From the NCBI GenBank assembly GCA_028224115.1, contig JAOIVP010000005.1:1-34246 (forward strand): a stretch of DNA of 34,246 nt, given 5' to 3'. A program made the translations under genes and the position numbers. The notes beneath the pieces were generated by a model, which saw only the letters and a program-made list of their open reading frames with translations, made no database searches and was not told the origin of the DNA. Of the stretch, positions 1 through 7,962 are shown piece by piece; positions within the stretch are counted from its first letter, which is position 1, and the number at the start of each line of letters is the position of its first letter. Origin of the DNA: Candidatus Pelagibacter sp. (GTDB lineage Bacteria; Pseudomonadota; Alphaproteobacteria; Pelagibacterales; Pelagibacteraceae).

Positions 1-1
1 C

Positions 2-577
2 GTTCCTGTTTTAGATCTTAGAATAAAGGGAGCTAGCAATATAATTGGTGATAGATCTTTTTCTAAAAATCCAAATACAGTCTCTAAAATGGGAGATTTA
101 TGTATAAAATTGTTTCAAGAAAATTCCATTGGAACCATAATAAAGCACATTCCTGGGCATGGGTTAGCTAAAGTAGATAGTCACAATTTTACTCCCACAG
201 TTAACAGGTCAATTAAACAGCTCAATCAATATGATTTTAAACCATTTAAAAAGAAACGAAGTTTTTTTGCAATGACAGCTCATGTTATTTACAAAAGCTT
301 AGATAGTAATAATACCGCAACTCATTCAAAAAAAGTGATTGAATTTATTAGAAACAAAATAGGTTTTAAAAACATTATAATTTCAGACGATCTTTCAATG
401 AAGAGCTTAAAAGATGACATGAAAGAGAAAACTATTAAAACATTTAAAGCAGGGTGCAATATTGCACTTCATTGCAATAGTAATCTCAATGAAATGAAGA
501 TTGTAGCTGACAATTCACCCTTAATAAGTAGTTTTATAATTAAAAAAACATCACAATTTTATAAAATTTTAAGTTAG
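2..577 (+). CDS. nagZ: Beta-N-acetylhexosaminidase NagZ, C-terminal part (5' end outside window)
   Basis: NagZ (glycoside hydrolase family 3) removes N-acetylglucosamine from anhydromuropeptides during cytoplasmic peptidoglycan recycling. The open frame is already running at base 2, so 191 residues of the C-terminal part are seen and the start lies upstream. The fragment begins with a PVLDLR stretch and IIGDRSF, continues with the family signature KHIPGHG followed by DSH (the His/Asp pair of the NagZ catalytic loop), and contains SDDLSM, whose first Asp is the family's usual nucleophile. An inner ATG at position 89 is not the real start because recognisable NagZ sequence precedes it. The stop lies 9 bases before the likely scpA ATG; nagZ next to scpA-scpB is a familiar alphaproteobacterial order. 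Confidence 0.93.
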   Translation, partial: VPVLDLRIKGASNIIGDRSFSKNPNTVSKMGDLCIKLFQENSIGTIIKHIPGHGLAKVDSHNFTPTVNRSIKQLNQYDFKPFKKKRSFFAMTAHVIYKSLDSNNTATHSKKVIEFIRNKIGFKNIIISDDLSMKSLKDDMKEKTIKTFKAGCNIALHCNSNLNEMKIVADNSPLISSFIIKKTSQFYKILS

Positions 578-586
578 TATTTGTTT

Positions 587-1330
587 ATGTCCGAGTCTGA
601 TTCTGTTTTATTTAATGTTGATATTAATAACTATAATGGACCTCTTGATGTTTTGCTTGATCTTGCGAAAGCTCAAAAGGTAGATTTAGAAGAAATATCA
701 ATAACAAAACTTGCTGATCAGTTTCATGATTATATTACTAGTGAAAAAGATTTAAATTTAGAAATTGCATCTGAATATCTATTGATGGCTACGTGGTTAG
801 CTTATTTAAAATCTAAATTATTACTTCCAGGAACTCCAGAAGAAGAATTTAAAGTTCAAGAAGTTGCGGAAAAATTAAAATTGCAACTTAAAAAATTAGA
901 ACTCATTAGATTGCTTTCAGAGCAAATGTTAAAAAGAAATAGATTAGGTAAAGAGATTAGAACGCGAGGAATAAAAGGAAATATTAGATCAATTTATAGC
1001 TCTGAATATAATGTAAGTTTATATGAACTTTTAAAAGCCTATTCTTCAATAGTTATGACTAAAGATTTTCAAACAATGAGTATTCCTAAATTACCAGTGT
1101 TTACTACTGAGGATGGTATTAAAGCTATAAAAAAATTTATTGGTAAACTGATGGATTGGAAAAACTTAGACGATTTAATACCTAGTAATTTTAAAAATGG
1201 TTCTAGATATAAAAAAACTGGTAAAGCAGGAATTTTTGCTGGATCATTAGAATTAGTAAAAGAGGGAAATCTAACAATAAAACAAGATAAATTGTTTGAT
1301 GATATTTATGTAAGGGAAATTAATGATTAA
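587..1330 (+). CDS. scpA: Segregation and condensation protein A (kleisin)
   Basis: ScpA is the kleisin that bridges the SMC heads and, with ScpB, forms the bacterial condensin that compacts and segregates the chromosome. The N terminus has the diagnostic NYNGPLDVLLDL followed by KVDLEEISI, then a hydrophobic stretch (LLMATWLAYLKSKLLLP), a charged helical middle and a C-terminal winged-helix region. The length of 247 residues is normal. I start it at ATG 587; an in-frame TTG at 581 would add only two residues and is less likely. It overlaps scpB by 8 bases, implying coupled translation. No Shine-Dalgarno sequence is visible. Confidence 0.93.
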   Translation: MSESDSVLFNVDINNYNGPLDVLLDLAKAQKVDLEEISITKLADQFHDYITSEKDLNLEIASEYLLMATWLAYLKSKLLLPGTPEEEFKVQEVAEKLKLQLKKLELIRLLSEQMLKRNRLGKEIRTRGIKGNIRSIYSSEYNVSLYELLKAYSSIVMTKDFQTMSIPKLPVFTTEDGIKAIKKFIGKLMDWKNLDDLIPSNFKNGSRYKKTGKAGIFAGSLELVKEGNLTIKQDKLFDDIYVREIND

Positions 1331-2027
1331 AAAAGAAAAAATAACAAAGGATAACGTAGTTAAATTTCCTTCTAAATTAACCGATCTTGAAAAAGAAATT
1401 GAAGCTGTAATTTTTGCAGCTGCTGAACCACTTGATGTTGATACAATTGAAAGTAAAATTTCAAAGAAAGCAAATGTTGCAAAATTATTAGAAAAATTAC
1501 AACAAGAGTATTCAAATAGAGGAATAAATTTAGTTTGCATTAAAGAAAAGTGGTCTTTTAGAACATCGCCCAAAGTATCAAGCTTAATGACTCAAGAAAA
1601 AACTGTTGAAAAAAAATTATCTCGTGCAGCAATAGAAACGTTAGCAATTATTGTTTATCACCAACCTGTTACAAGAGCAGAAATTGAGGAAATACGTGGT
1701 GTTGCTTTTGGAACAAATACTTTAGAGATTTTAATGGAATTAGATTGGGTTAAACCTGGTGGCCGTAAAGATGTACCTGGCAAACCAATTCAATATTTAA
1801 CAACAGATGGTTTTTTAAGTCATTTCAATTTACAAAAATTATCTGATCTTCCTACAGTTGATGAGTTAGGGGCTGCTGGCTTAATTGATAGCACAAGTGT
1901 TGACAATGCAATTTTTGGCTCAAGTAAATTTTTTAAAGAAAAACAAGATGAAAAAAAAGAGGATATTTATTCTAATATAGACGAAATGTTGAATAGTACT
2001 CTTGATGAAGAAGAAAAAGATTCATAA
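1323..2027 (+). CDS. scpB: Segregation and condensation protein B
   Basis: ScpB dimers bind ScpA and regulate the SMC condensin ATPase. The 234-residue protein shows the two winged-helix domains of the family, including LEKEIEAVIFAAAEPLD near the N terminus and ETLAIIVYHQPVTRAEIEEI, RGV and the PGKPIQYLTTDGFLSHFNL segment in the second domain. The last ~50 residues are acidic and low-complexity, as is common. The start overlaps the end of scpA by 8 bases, and scpA-scpB-tatA is a typical alphaproteobacterial order. The gap to tatA is 43 bases and holds a short inverted repeat. Confidence 0.92.
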   Translation: MIKKEKITKDNVVKFPSKLTDLEKEIEAVIFAAAEPLDVDTIESKISKKANVAKLLEKLQQEYSNRGINLVCIKEKWSFRTSPKVSSLMTQEKTVEKKLSRAAIETLAIIVYHQPVTRAEIEEIRGVAFGTNTLEILMELDWVKPGGRKDVPGKPIQYLTTDGFLSHFNLQKLSDLPTVDELGAAGLIDSTSVDNAIFGSSKFFKEKQDEKKEDIYSNIDEMLNSTLDEEEKDS

Positions 2028-2040
2028 AAAAGTCACTTTT
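2028..2040. repeat. 13-base perfect inverted repeat between scpB and tatA
   Basis: Immediately after the scpB stop, AAAAGT is followed by one base and then ACTTTT, giving a perfect 13-base dyad. The single-base centre makes it a poor hairpin, so it is more plausible as a protein-binding dyad than as a terminator. In a genome this A+T-rich a short dyad can arise by chance. Function unknown. Confidence 0.25.
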
Positions 2041-2070
2041 AAATCAATCGTAAAAAGGTTATAAGTTTTT

Positions 2071-2271
2071 ATGAGCATAGGAATTTGGCAAATAGCAATT
2101 GTTGTAATATTAGTTGTATTATTATTTGGACGAGGAAAAATATCTAGTTTAATGGGCGATGTTGCTAAAGGTATTAAAAGTTTCAAAAAAGGAATGGCGT
2201 CAGATGTCACTGACGATAGTGAGCCAAAAAATATTTCCGACGAAAATAAAGACTCAAATAACAAAGATTAA
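2071..2271 (+). CDS. tatA: Sec-independent translocase subunit TatA
   Basis: TatA oligomerises to form the pore-like part of the twin-arginine translocase in the inner membrane, which exports folded proteins. The 66-residue protein has an N-terminal membrane helix (about residues 4-19, [18 protein letters not shown]), the FGRGKI hinge and the amphipathic helix [15 protein letters not shown], then an acidic tail. All these are TatA hallmarks, and the length is normal. tatB follows after 5 bases and tatC after that, so the complete TatABC system is encoded together. A weak AAAAGG lies too far upstream (about 14 bases) to be a convincing ribosome binding site. Confidence 0.93.
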   Translation: MSIGIWQIAIVVILVVLLFGRGKISSLMGDVAKGIKSFKKGMASDVTDDSEPKNISDENKDSNNKD

Positions 2272-2276
2272 ATTAC

Positions 2277-2495
2277 ATGCCTACTATTGGTTGGTTTGAA
2301 ATTTTGATTATTGTAGGTATTGCCATTGTTGTACTTGGCCCTAAAGACTTTCCTATAATGTTAAAAAAAGCTGGTTCATGGATCGGTACCGCAAAAAAAT
2401 ATATGCGTGATATTCAAAGTGAAGTTTCAAATATTGACATTGAAGAAGAAAATACAAATGAAATAAAAAAAGATAATATTAAAAAAGATGAGTAA
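2277..2495 (+). CDS. tatB: Sec-independent translocase subunit TatB (short form)
   Basis: TatB works with TatC as the receptor for twin-arginine signal peptides. The protein starts MPTIGWFEILIIVGIAIVVLG, a single membrane helix with the early Glu typical of TatB, followed by PKDFPIMLKKAGSWIG and an amphipathic helix. At 72 residues it is short: most proteobacterial TatB proteins have long C-terminal extensions, and here only an acidic and lysine-rich tail of about 25 residues remains. Its position between tatA and tatC and its PKD motif favour TatB over a second TatA, though it could do both jobs. It overlaps tatC by 8 bases. Confidence 0.85.
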   Translation: MPTIGWFEILIIVGIAIVVLGPKDFPIMLKKAGSWIGTAKKYMRDIQSEVSNIDIEEENTNEIKKDNIKKDE

Positions 2496-3258
2496 CGAAG
2501 AAAATGAAGGTGGCTTTATAAGTCATTTAACTGAATTAAGAAAAAGACTTATTCATAGTTTTTTGTTTCTATTCATATTTTTTATTGGCTGTTATTTTTT
2601 TGCTGAAAATATCTATGGGTTTTTAGTTGATCCCTATGCAAAAGCTGTAAAAGATGATGGTACTGAAAGAAGATTAATTTTTACAGCATTACAAGAAACT
2701 TTTTTAACTTATCTAAAAGTATCTTTCTTCACAGCATTCTTTGTTACGTGCCCATTTATTCTAATGCAAATATGGAAATTTATAGCTCCTGGTTTATATA
2801 AACATGAAAAAATTGCTATTATGCCATACTTAATTTTAACTCCTATATTATTTCTTCTAGGAGGAATGTTAGTTTATTACCTCATAATGCCACTTGCGAT
2901 TAAATTTTTCTTATCATTTGAAAGCACTGGCCTTTCAACTAGTTTGCCAATTCAACTTGAAGCGAAGGTTAATGAATACTTATCACTTGTTATGAAATTA
3001 ATTTTTGCATTTGGTTTAAGTTTTCAGTTACCCGTGGTGCTTAGTTTATTAGCAAGAGTTGGTGTTGTTGATAGTCAGTTTTTAAAAGATAGAAGAAAAT
3101 ATGTTGTTGTAATAATTTTTGCTGCAGCCGCATTGTTAACTCCGCCAGATCCAATTACTCAAATTGGTTTAGCTATACCGTTATTAATTTTATATGAATT
3201 ATCAATATTTTCAGTAAAATTTATAGAAAATAAAAATTTAGAAAAAACTGATGCATAA
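2488..3258 (+). CDS. tatC: Sec-independent translocase subunit TatC
   Basis: TatC is the polytopic membrane core of the twin-arginine translocase and binds the RR motif of substrates. The 256-residue protein starts with the conserved cytoplasmic segment ISHLTELRKRLIHS, which holds the Glu and Arg implicated in signal-peptide recognition. Six hydrophobic segments follow. The periplasmic loop contains FTALQETFLTYLKVS and the C-terminal part contains AALLTPPDPITQ, both family signatures. It overlaps tatB and serS by 8 bases each. A possible substrate, an M48 protease with a twin-arginine motif, is encoded at 16280-17107. Confidence 0.95.
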   Translation: MSNEENEGGFISHLTELRKRLIHSFLFLFIFFIGCYFFAENIYGFLVDPYAKAVKDDGTERRLIFTALQETFLTYLKVSFFTAFFVTCPFILMQIWKFIAPGLYKHEKIAIMPYLILTPILFLLGGMLVYYLIMPLAIKFFLSFESTGLSTSLPIQLEAKVNEYLSLVMKLIFAFGLSFQLPVVLSLLARVGVVDSQFLKDRRKYVVVIIFAAAALLTPPDPITQIGLAIPLLILYELSIFSVKFIENKNLEKTDA

Positions 3259-4510
3259 TATAAAAGAAATAAGAAAAGATTTTAATGTTTTTGCTAAATC
3301 TCTTGAGAAAAGATCTATAAATGTAGATTTTAAAAACTTACAAAAACTAGATGAGCAAAATAGAGAATTAATTCAAAAAAAAGAAGCATTAGAAAAAGAA
3401 AAAAAAGATATTTCAAAATCTAAAGACGAAGCAATGTTTAAAAGATCAAAAGAAATTTCTTTAGATTTAGAAAAAATTTCTGAAAACCAAAAAAATGTAA
3501 AAAGTGAATTAGATAATATATTATCAAATATTCCTAATATACCTCACTCTGATGTGCCTAACGGTAAAGATGAAAATGACAATATAGAAATATCTAAATC
3601 AGGTAAAATTCCCGATTTTGATTTTAAGCCTAAATCGCACTATGAACTAGGTGAAAAATTAAATATGCTTGATTTTGACCTTGCTACTAAAACTACAGGA
3701 TCAAGATTTGTTTTTGTAAAAAATAAATTAGCTTTATTGGAGAGAGCTTTATCAAATTTTATGCTTGATACTCACGTAAATCAAAATCAGTACCAGGAAA
3801 TTTCACCTCCTTTAATTGCATCGGATAATACTATGTTTGGAACTGGACAACTTCCAAAATTTGAAAATGATCAGTTTGAAATTAAGTTTGATGAAGGTTC
3901 TGATAGAAAATTTTTGATACCTACAGCAGAAGTTATACTAACAAATATAGTTAAAGATAAAATTGTAGATCGTAAAGATTTGCCTATGAGATTTGTTGCA
4001 TCAACTCCTTGTTTTAGAAAAGAAGCCGGAAGTTATGGAAAAGATACCAAAGGAATGATTAGGCAACACCAATTCTATAAAGTTGAAATGGTGAGCATTG
4101 TTGAAAAAGAAAGTTGTTTAGAAGAGTTAGAAAGAATGACAAACTGCGCTACTGATATATTAGATAAATTAGAATTACCTTACAGAAAAGTCATTTTATG
4201 CTCAGGGGATATTGGCTTTAGTGCTGAGAAAACTTATGATATCGAAGTTTGGCTACCATCAGAAAATAAATATCGTGAAATTTCTTCTTGTTCATCATGT
4301 GCAACATTTCAAGGACAAAGAATGAAGACCAGATATAAAGATGAAAATAAAGAAACTCATTTTGTTGGCACTCTCAATGGAAGTGGTCTTGCTGTTGGGA
4401 GAACATTAATTGCAGTTTTAGAAAATTATCAACAAAAAGATGGGTCTATTGTTATACCAAAAGTTTTAAGACCCTATATGAACAATTTAGAAAGTATTTC
4501 GATCAATTAA
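3251..4510 (+). CDS. serS: Seryl-tRNA synthetase
   Basis: SerS charges tRNA-Ser with serine (class II synthetase). The 419-residue protein has the N-terminal lysine- and glutamate-rich antiparallel coiled coil (about residues 30-105) that grips the long variable arm of tRNA-Ser. The catalytic core follows, with motif 2 in FRKEAGSYGKDTKGMIRQHQ, then EISSCSSCATFQGQR and motif 3 in LNGSGLAVGRTLIAVLENYQ. The length is normal. The start overlaps tatC by 8 bases, so serS probably belongs to the tat transcript. A matching tRNA-Ser(UGA) is at 20171-20260. Confidence 0.96.
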   Translation: MHNIKEIRKDFNVFAKSLEKRSINVDFKNLQKLDEQNRELIQKKEALEKEKKDISKSKDEAMFKRSKEISLDLEKISENQKNVKSELDNILSNIPNIPHSDVPNGKDENDNIEISKSGKIPDFDFKPKSHYELGEKLNMLDFDLATKTTGSRFVFVKNKLALLERALSNFMLDTHVNQNQYQEISPPLIASDNTMFGTGQLPKFENDQFEIKFDEGSDRKFLIPTAEVILTNIVKDKIVDRKDLPMRFVASTPCFRKEAGSYGKDTKGMIRQHQFYKVEMVSIVEKESCLEELERMTNCATDILDKLELPYRKVILCSGDIGFSAEKTYDIEVWLPSENKYREISSCSSCATFQGQRMKTRYKDENKETHFVGTLNGSGLAVGRTLIAVLENYQQKDGSIVIPKVLRPYMNNLESISIN

Positions 4511-4533
4511 AGTTGTTTTCATTATTAAGATAG

Positions 4534-4539
4534 TATAAT
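4534..4539 (+). promoter_or_regulatory. Candidate -10 box upstream of yajC-secD-secF
   Basis: The 55-base gap between serS and yajC contains a perfect TATAAT at 4534-4539. A TTGTTT at 4513-4518 could be the -35 element, but the 15-base spacer is shorter than ideal. Together with the strong ribosome binding site at 4556-4561, this suggests a separate transcription start for yajC-secD-secF. Confidence 0.4.
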
Positions 4540-4555
4540 AATTCAGCTTATTTAT

Positions 4556-4561
4556 AAGGAG
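4556..4561 (+). promoter_or_regulatory. Canonical ribosome binding site of yajC
   Basis: AAGGAG ends 4 bases before the yajC ATG at 4566. It is notable because, on inspection of the upstream bases of the other genes in the window, I found no other canonical AAGGAG/GGAGG at a usable distance. Most genes here rely on overlap coupling or A+T-rich leaders. Confidence 0.7.
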
Positions 4562-4565
4562 ATTT

Positions 4566-4853
4566 ATGGAAGGTTCAGGAATAGGACAATTTATACCGTT
4601 AATTTTAATTTTTGTTATTTTTTATTTTTTCTTAATAAGACCTCAACAGAAAAAAGTTAAAGAACATAAAGCAATGGTTGAAGGTTTAAAAAGAGGTGAC
4701 AAGGTTATTACTTCTGGAGGTATTACAGGTACTGTTGAAAGATTAATCGACAACGATAAGATTGAAGTTGAAATTGCTGAAAATGTTAAAGTTGAGATTG
4801 TTAAAGCTACTGGTGTTCAAGGCCTTTTAAATACTCAAGAAGTTAAGAAATAA
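4566..4853 (+). CDS. yajC: Preprotein translocase subunit YajC
   Basis: YajC is a small inner-membrane protein that associates with SecDF-SecYEG. The 95-residue protein has one N-terminal membrane helix (about residues 9-26) ending in the family signature FFLIRPQQKKVKEH, then a cytoplasmic domain with GLKRGDKVITSGGITGTV. Both features and the length are typical. It leads yajC-secD-secF, the usual order, and carries the best ribosome binding site in the window (4556-4561). The stop is 14 bases before the secD start. Confidence 0.95.
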   Translation: MEGSGIGQFIPLILIFVIFYFFLIRPQQKKVKEHKAMVEGLKRGDKVITSGGITGTVERLIDNDKIEVEIAENVKVEIVKATGVQGLLNTQEVKK

Positions 4854-4867
4854 TCAGTTAAAGAAAA

Positions 4868-6421
4868 GTGCTTTATTTTTCAAAGTTAAGAATTTTATCT
4901 ATAGCTCTTTTTTCTTCTTTATTTATTTTAATTGCATTAACAAATTTATTTAAAATCGACGATGATTTTTTTGATAAAAAAATCAATTTAGGTTTGGACT
5001 TACAAGGAGGATCATACCTTCTGCTTGAAATTGATAACGCTCCTGTTATTGAGCAAAAACTTCAAAATTTAACTACGACTATTAGAAATTATTTCAAAGA
5101 TCAAAATATCAAGATTAATAATATTAAAATTGAAGATGAAAAAATATTCTTCAATGTCGATGATCAAAGTAAACAAGTAGTTCTAGATACTTTTATGGAT
5201 GAAAATAGTGATATAAATCCATACTACCCTAGATTTAAATCACACCAGTTAGAAATTGAAGATATGGGTTTAAATCTGAAAGTAAATTTTTCGACACAAG
5301 GGTTGATTTCCTTAAAAACCTCTTCCCAAGATCAGGCAATTGAAATTGTTAGAAGAAGAATTGATGAAGTTGGAACCAACGAACCAAATATTTTGAAGAG
5401 AGGAAATAATCGTATTCTAGTTGAACTTCCTGGTTTAGATGATCCTATGAGGGTAAAATCTCTTTTAGGTAAAACTGCCAATTTAACTTTTAGATTTGTT
5501 ACAAACAATGAAAACGATAGTTTTGGAGTTGAAAAATTAGAATATGAGGATGGATTAGAGGAAGCGACTGTAAGCAAACGTATAATAATAAGTGGAGATA
5601 ATCTTTTAGATGCACAGCCTCAAATGGATACACAAAATAACCAAACTGTAGTGTCTTTTTCTTTAGATAGAGTGGGAGCTAAAAGATTTGGCAAGGCTAC
5701 ATCTACAGGTATTGGCAAACAACTTGCTATAGTTCTAGATGGAAAAATTATTAGTGCACCAGTAATTAGAGACACTATTGCTAGTGGCTCAGGACAAATT
5801 AGTGGTGGATTTACATTTCAATCAGCAACGGATTTAGCATTATTGTTAAGATCAGGTGCATTACCCGCACCTTTGAACATTATTGAGGAAAGAACTGTAG
5901 GTCCTGATTTGGGTCAAGATTCTATAAATGCAGGGATGATTGCTTTAGCTATAGGTTTTCTTTTGGTTATAATTTTTATGTTCGTCAAATATAGAGTTTT
6001 TGGTCTTATCACCAATTTAACATTAATTATTAATTTATTTATTTTATTAGGAATATTAACTTTATTTGAAGCAACATTAACTCTACCAGGTATAGCAGGT
6101 ATAATCTTGACTGTTGGTATGGCAGTTGATGCAAATGTTTTAATATTTGAAAGAATTAAAGAAGAGCTTAAAGATGAAAAAAATAATATATTAGCTTTTG
6201 ATAGCGGTTATATTAAATCTAGAACGGCAATAATCGATGCTAACATAACTACTTTATTAGCCGCAATTATACTTTTTTTTATGGGTTCTGGCCCAATAAA
6301 AGGATTTTCTGTAACTCTTGGTATAGGAATTTTTACAACACTATTTTCTGTTTATTTCATCGCTAGATTATTCACTAGTATTTATGTGTCCAAAAATAGA
6401 AATAAGGAAAAATTAATTTAA
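4868..6421 (+). CDS. secD: Protein translocase subunit SecD
   Basis: SecD with SecF uses the proton-motive force to help pull proteins out of the Sec channel on the periplasmic side. The 517-residue protein has an N-terminal membrane helix (about residues 8-26), the GLDLQGGSYLLLEI D1 motif, a large periplasmic P1 domain with EIVRRRIDEVGTNEP and RILVELPGLDDP, and then five C-terminal membrane helices containing GPDLGQDSINAG and the signature AVDANVLIFERIKEEL. I use a GTG start at 4868 because no in-frame ATG lies near the N-terminal helix. Its stop overlaps the secF start by one base (TAATG). Confidence 0.95.
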   Translation: MLYFSKLRILSIALFSSLFILIALTNLFKIDDDFFDKKINLGLDLQGGSYLLLEIDNAPVIEQKLQNLTTTIRNYFKDQNIKINNIKIEDEKIFFNVDDQSKQVVLDTFMDENSDINPYYPRFKSHQLEIEDMGLNLKVNFSTQGLISLKTSSQDQAIEIVRRRIDEVGTNEPNILKRGNNRILVELPGLDDPMRVKSLLGKTANLTFRFVTNNENDSFGVEKLEYEDGLEEATVSKRIIISGDNLLDAQPQMDTQNNQTVVSFSLDRVGAKRFGKATSTGIGKQLAIVLDGKIISAPVIRDTIASGSGQISGGFTFQSATDLALLLRSGALPAPLNIIEERTVGPDLGQDSINAGMIALAIGFLLVIIFMFVKYRVFGLITNLTLIINLFILLGILTLFEATLTLPGIAGIILTVGMAVDANVLIFERIKEELKDEKNNILAFDSGYIKSRTAIIDANITTLLAAIILFFMGSGPIKGFSVTLGIGIFTTLFSVYFIARLFTSIYVSKNRNKEKLI

Positions 6422-7308
6422 TGATACCTTTTAACAAATATTACAATCACTTTAATTTACTTTCAACAATACTAATTGTTTGTTCATTAATTTTATTAAT
6501 ATTCAAGGGATTAAATTTTGGAATTGATTTTAAGGGTGGAACACTAATTGAATTAAGATCTTCAGACACCAAAATAAATGTTAGTTCATTAAGAGATAAA
6601 TTTAGTCAAATGAGTCTTGGCGATGTATCAGTTAAAAAGTTTGGTAATGACAAGGATTATTTAATTAAATTTGAGAATAAAGATAATGTAATTGAAGAAA
6701 TTAAGATTAATCTAGATAAATCATTTGGTAATAATTTCAATTTTAGGAGAGTTGAAAATGTTGGTCCAAAAGTAAGTGCAGAGTTATTAAAATCTGGCGT
6801 AATAGCTATCTCATTATCTTTGGCAATAATGTTATTTTATATTTGGATTAGATTTGAATGGCAATTTAGTCTTGGTGCAATTCTAGCCTTATTTCATGAT
6901 GTAATAGTTACTCTTGGTGTGTTTTCATTATTTAGTCTGGAAATTAATCTATCTATTATTGCTGCTGTTTTAACAATAGTTGGATACTCTATGAATGATA
7001 CAGTTGTTATTTTTGACCGTGTTAGAGAAAATTTAAGAAAATACTCTGATATAAAAATTTTTGAACTAACTAATATTTCAATAAATGAAACTTTATCTAG
7101 AACAATAATTACTTCAGTTACAACATTGCTTGCTTTATTAGCCATTTATTTTTTTGGAGGTGAAATTTTAAAAGGATTTTCTTTAGCTATGATTTTGGGT
7201 GTTGTTTTTGGAACTTATTCATCAATTTATATTGCTAATACTGTTTTGGTAAGACTTAGAGTTTCACAAAAAACAGTTTTGAAAGAAGATGATGATAATA
7301 AATCTTAG
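6421..7308 (+). CDS. secF: Protein translocase subunit SecF
   Basis: SecF is the partner of SecD in the RND-type SecDF export motor. The 295-residue protein has a first membrane helix, then NFGIDFKGGTLIELR, the periplasmic domain ending VGPKVSAELLKSG, and five further membrane helices with the signature YSMNDTVVIFDRVREN. The length is normal. The ATG overlaps the secD stop by one base. At its 3' end the TAG stop overlaps the stop of the convergent gene at 7305-7907 by 4 bases, leaving no room for a separate terminator. Confidence 0.95.
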   Translation: MIPFNKYYNHFNLLSTILIVCSLILLIFKGLNFGIDFKGGTLIELRSSDTKINVSSLRDKFSQMSLGDVSVKKFGNDKDYLIKFENKDNVIEEIKINLDKSFGNNFNFRRVENVGPKVSAELLKSGVIAISLSLAIMLFYIWIRFEWQFSLGAILALFHDVIVTLGVFSLFSLEINLSIIAAVLTIVGYSMNDTVVIFDRVRENLRKYSDIKIFELTNISINETLSRTIITSVTTLLALLAIYFFGGEILKGFSLAMILGVVFGTYSSIYIANTVLVRLRVSQKTVLKEDDDNKS

Positions 7309-7907
7309 TATAGATTTTGTGCTATAACCATTGATAACAACATTGGTAATGACAGCAAAGTATTAGTTCTTGAAAAAAGCATCGCAGTTTTTGCAGATTT
7401 AGCTTTTAAATCTGGTTCGCATTCAACAATTCCTAAAGCTCTTTTTTGATTTGGCCAAATTACAAACCAAACATTAAAAGCCATAATTATACCTAGCCAC
7501 ATACCAATACCTATTGCGGTATATTTTGGTACCTCAGATCCAATACCTAAAAGTAAAGCATCATGACCATAACCATTTAAATGAGCTAAAATTAATCCAG
7601 ATAAAACTGTTAATGCAGCAGCCCATCTAAAATAGAAAAGAGCAGCAGGAGCAATGACTTTACCTATTGCTGGTTTTTGTTCATCAGGGATCTTGCCCAT
7701 GTTTGGAATTTGTACAAAGTTAAAATACCAAAGTAAGCCAATCCACATAATGGCAACAGTCACATGAATATATCTGAATAACCAACTCCAAAACAATGTA
7801 TCAAATGCAAACCCACCATTTAAATAAAATAGAGCAATAAACAGCAATATAGCTAATGCAAGTGATGCATGAATTGTTTTAGGTAGTGATGATAATAAAT
7901 TGCTCAT
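7305..7907 (-). CDS. PuuD-type (urate oxidase N-terminal family) integral membrane protein without cytochrome domain
   Basis: A 200-residue polytopic membrane protein with about six hydrophobic segments. It resembles, from memory, the membrane domain of urate hydroxylase PuuD (urate oxidase N-terminal family): FRYIHVTVAIMWIGLLWYFN, NMGKIPDEQKPAIGKVIAPA, MAFNVWFVIWPNQKRALGIV and FSRTNTLLSLPM are the recognisable blocks. Full PuuD proteins carry a C-terminal cytochrome c domain; none is present here, and there is no CxxCH. The His residues in the membrane helices (IHAS, RYIHV) could bind a cofactor. No purine-degradation gene is nearby, so urate as substrate is doubtful. It converges with secF (4-base overlap) and lies downstream of uvrA on the same strand after 55 bases. 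Confidence 0.65.
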   Translation of the reverse strand: MSNLLSSLPKTIHASLALAILLFIALFYLNGGFAFDTLFWSWLFRYIHVTVAIMWIGLLWYFNFVQIPNMGKIPDEQKPAIGKVIAPAALFYFRWAAALTVLSGLILAHLNGYGHDALLLGIGSEVPKYTAIGIGMWLGIIMAFNVWFVIWPNQKRALGIVECEPDLKAKSAKTAMLFSRTNTLLSLPMLLSMVIAQNLY

Positions 7908-7962
7908 GATTCTTAATATTTATACACTAAATTATCAGAAATATTAACAACCTTTTATAATA

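Noticed and set aside
581..586. In-frame TTG start for scpA two codons upstream of ATG 587
   Set aside because: It adds only two residues, has no ribosome binding site, and the ATG is the better codon.
1271..1573. 100-residue minus-strand frame across the scpA/scpB junction
   Set aside because: It is antisense to two overlapping conserved genes and has low-complexity Ser/Phe-rich content typical of a shadow.
7300..7325. TATAG...CTATA repeat at the secF/PuuD-like junction as a bidirectional terminator
   Set aside because: Only five A-T-rich pairs with an 8-base loop; expected by chance in this composition.
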